Shown: positions 6,316 through 6,688 of the stretch, one piece after another
Layout: every line of letters starts with the position of its first letter
Numbering within the stretch: the first letter of the stretch is position 1
From: an uncultured Clostridia bacterium
Lineage (GTDB): Bacteria > Bacillota > Clostridia > UMGS1883
DNA length: 6,688 nucleotides
Assembly: GCA_947624455.1 (NCBI GenBank)
Contig: CANQKL010000088.1
Location: forward strand, 1 to 6,688
Reading direction: 5' to 3'
The notes under the pieces: model-generated
Told to the model about the DNA's origin: nothing
What the model saw: the letters and a program-made list of their open reading frames with translations, nothing else
The model's database searches: none
Position numbers and translations under genes: made by a program

Positions 6316-6688
6316 TTTCCTGGGGGGCCGGGGGCTCCGCTGCGGGGGGTTCCTCCGGCTCCGCTTTCCTTTTCTGCGGCAGCTCGGTCACTCCGGCCAC
6401 CACAAAATTTTTGAGCAGCGTCTGGACCTCGCTTTGCAGGTCTTTCTCCAGGTGCCGGGCCTCCAGGGGGTCTATCGTGCTGCCCGCTGCGCTCACTATC
6501 CGAGAGGGCAGGGCCTGCGCGAATTTCTTGAAGGTCACGAAGAACCGGGAGTAGTCCAGGGTCACTTCCTCGACGCTGATATACTTTCCGGCGGCTATGT
6601 CGGTCCGCAGCCGGTGGAGCTCACCCTGGCTCTCCTTGAGGGCGATCTCCGCTTTCATTTTCTGCTCCCGCAGGTCCGCTTCCTTTTC
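6302..6688 (-). CDS. Terminase small subunit (Nu1-like), 5' end outside window
   Basis: The frame is open from the right edge to the stop at 6302, giving 128 residues. The first in-window ATG (6658) is probably internal, because ten more sense codons (EKEADLREQK) precede it without a stop, continue the same charged helix, and no Shine-Dalgarno is evident. Small terminase subunits recognise the packaging site through an N-terminal helix-turn-helix, which would lie outside the window. What is visible is a charged coiled coil (about residues 1-30), a stretch KYISVEEVTLDYSRFFVTFK (about 35-54) followed by FAQALPSRIV, a helix DPLEARHLEKDLQSEVQTLL (about 73-92), and an acidic Pro/Ala/Glu tail (about 109-128). 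This layout is like the dimerisation and gpA-binding half of Nu1-type subunits. Identity rests mainly on its place directly before a GpA terminase, plus this pattern. Its stop overlaps the large-subunit start by 14 nt, consistent with coupled, stoichiometric synthesis. Confidence 0.8.
   Translation of the reverse strand, partial: EKEADLREQKMKAEIALKESQGELHRLRTDIAAGKYISVEEVTLDYSRFFVTFKKFAQALPSRIVSAAGSTIDPLEARHLEKDLQSEVQTLLKNFVVAGVTELPQKRKAEPEEPPAAEPPAPQENVEA

Noticed and set aside
6302..6658. Complete 118-residue small terminase starting at ATG 6658
   Set aside because: The frame stays open for ten further codons to the window edge with the same helical, charged character and no Shine-Dalgarno is evident, so the gene is better treated as truncated at its 5' end.
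1..6688. Search for a defence system, CRISPR array, tRNA, integrase, attachment site, promoter or terminator hidden between the phage genes
   Set aside because: The minus strand is coding almost continuously with gaps of at most about 21 nt, leaving no room for such elements; no regularly spaced repeats and no hairpin followed by a T-run were noticed.

Overview
This window is a head-morphogenesis and DNA-packaging module of a tailed bacteriophage, most likely an integrated prophage or an assembled phage contig. All seven supported genes lie on the minus strand and are transcribed from right to left. The order is: small terminase (5' end beyond the right edge), GpA-type large terminase, gpW/DUF6148-like head-completion protein, lambda-type portal, S78-type prohead protease, HK97-fold major capsid protein, and a DUF2190 capsid-associated/decoration protein (3' end beyond the left edge). 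No host gene, integrase, tRNA, lysis or tail gene is visible, so the window cannot show whether the phage is integrated or free.

The host is probably a GC-rich member of the Bacillota, such as a gut Clostridia/Oscillospiraceae lineage. This is an inference from the high GC content, the strong GGAGG-type Shine-Dalgarno sequences before most genes, and the general look of the proteins. Nothing here is diagnostic of a genus.

Layout. Bases 6688-6302 hold the small terminase, whose stop overlaps the large terminase start by 14 nt. Bases 6315-4468 hold the large terminase (ATPase, zinc ribbon, nuclease). Bases 4455-4222 hold the gpW-like protein, and 4216-2582 the portal. The protease (2775-1999) starts inside the portal gene, at a TTG codon with a strong Shine-Dalgarno, giving a 194-nt dual-coding overlap. 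Its stop overlaps the capsid start by 8 nt (ATGAATAA). The capsid gene ends at 459, and the DUF2190 gene begins 21 nt later at 437 and runs off the left edge. There is no gap longer than about 25 nt, so this is one tightly packed, translationally coupled block with no internal promoter or terminator that I can see.

How the genes work together: portal, protease and capsid protein build the procapsid; the two terminase subunits bind, cut and pump the phage DNA through the portal; the gpW-like protein closes the portal vertex for tail attachment; the DUF2190 protein probably decorates or stabilises the shell. The most interesting points are the long portal/protease overlap, the arrangement of protease and capsid as two overlapping genes although the capsid resembles proteins often fused to their protease, and a sharp change in codon choice at the protease/capsid boundary. 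I do not see a defence system, CRISPR array, RNA gene or other accessory system here.
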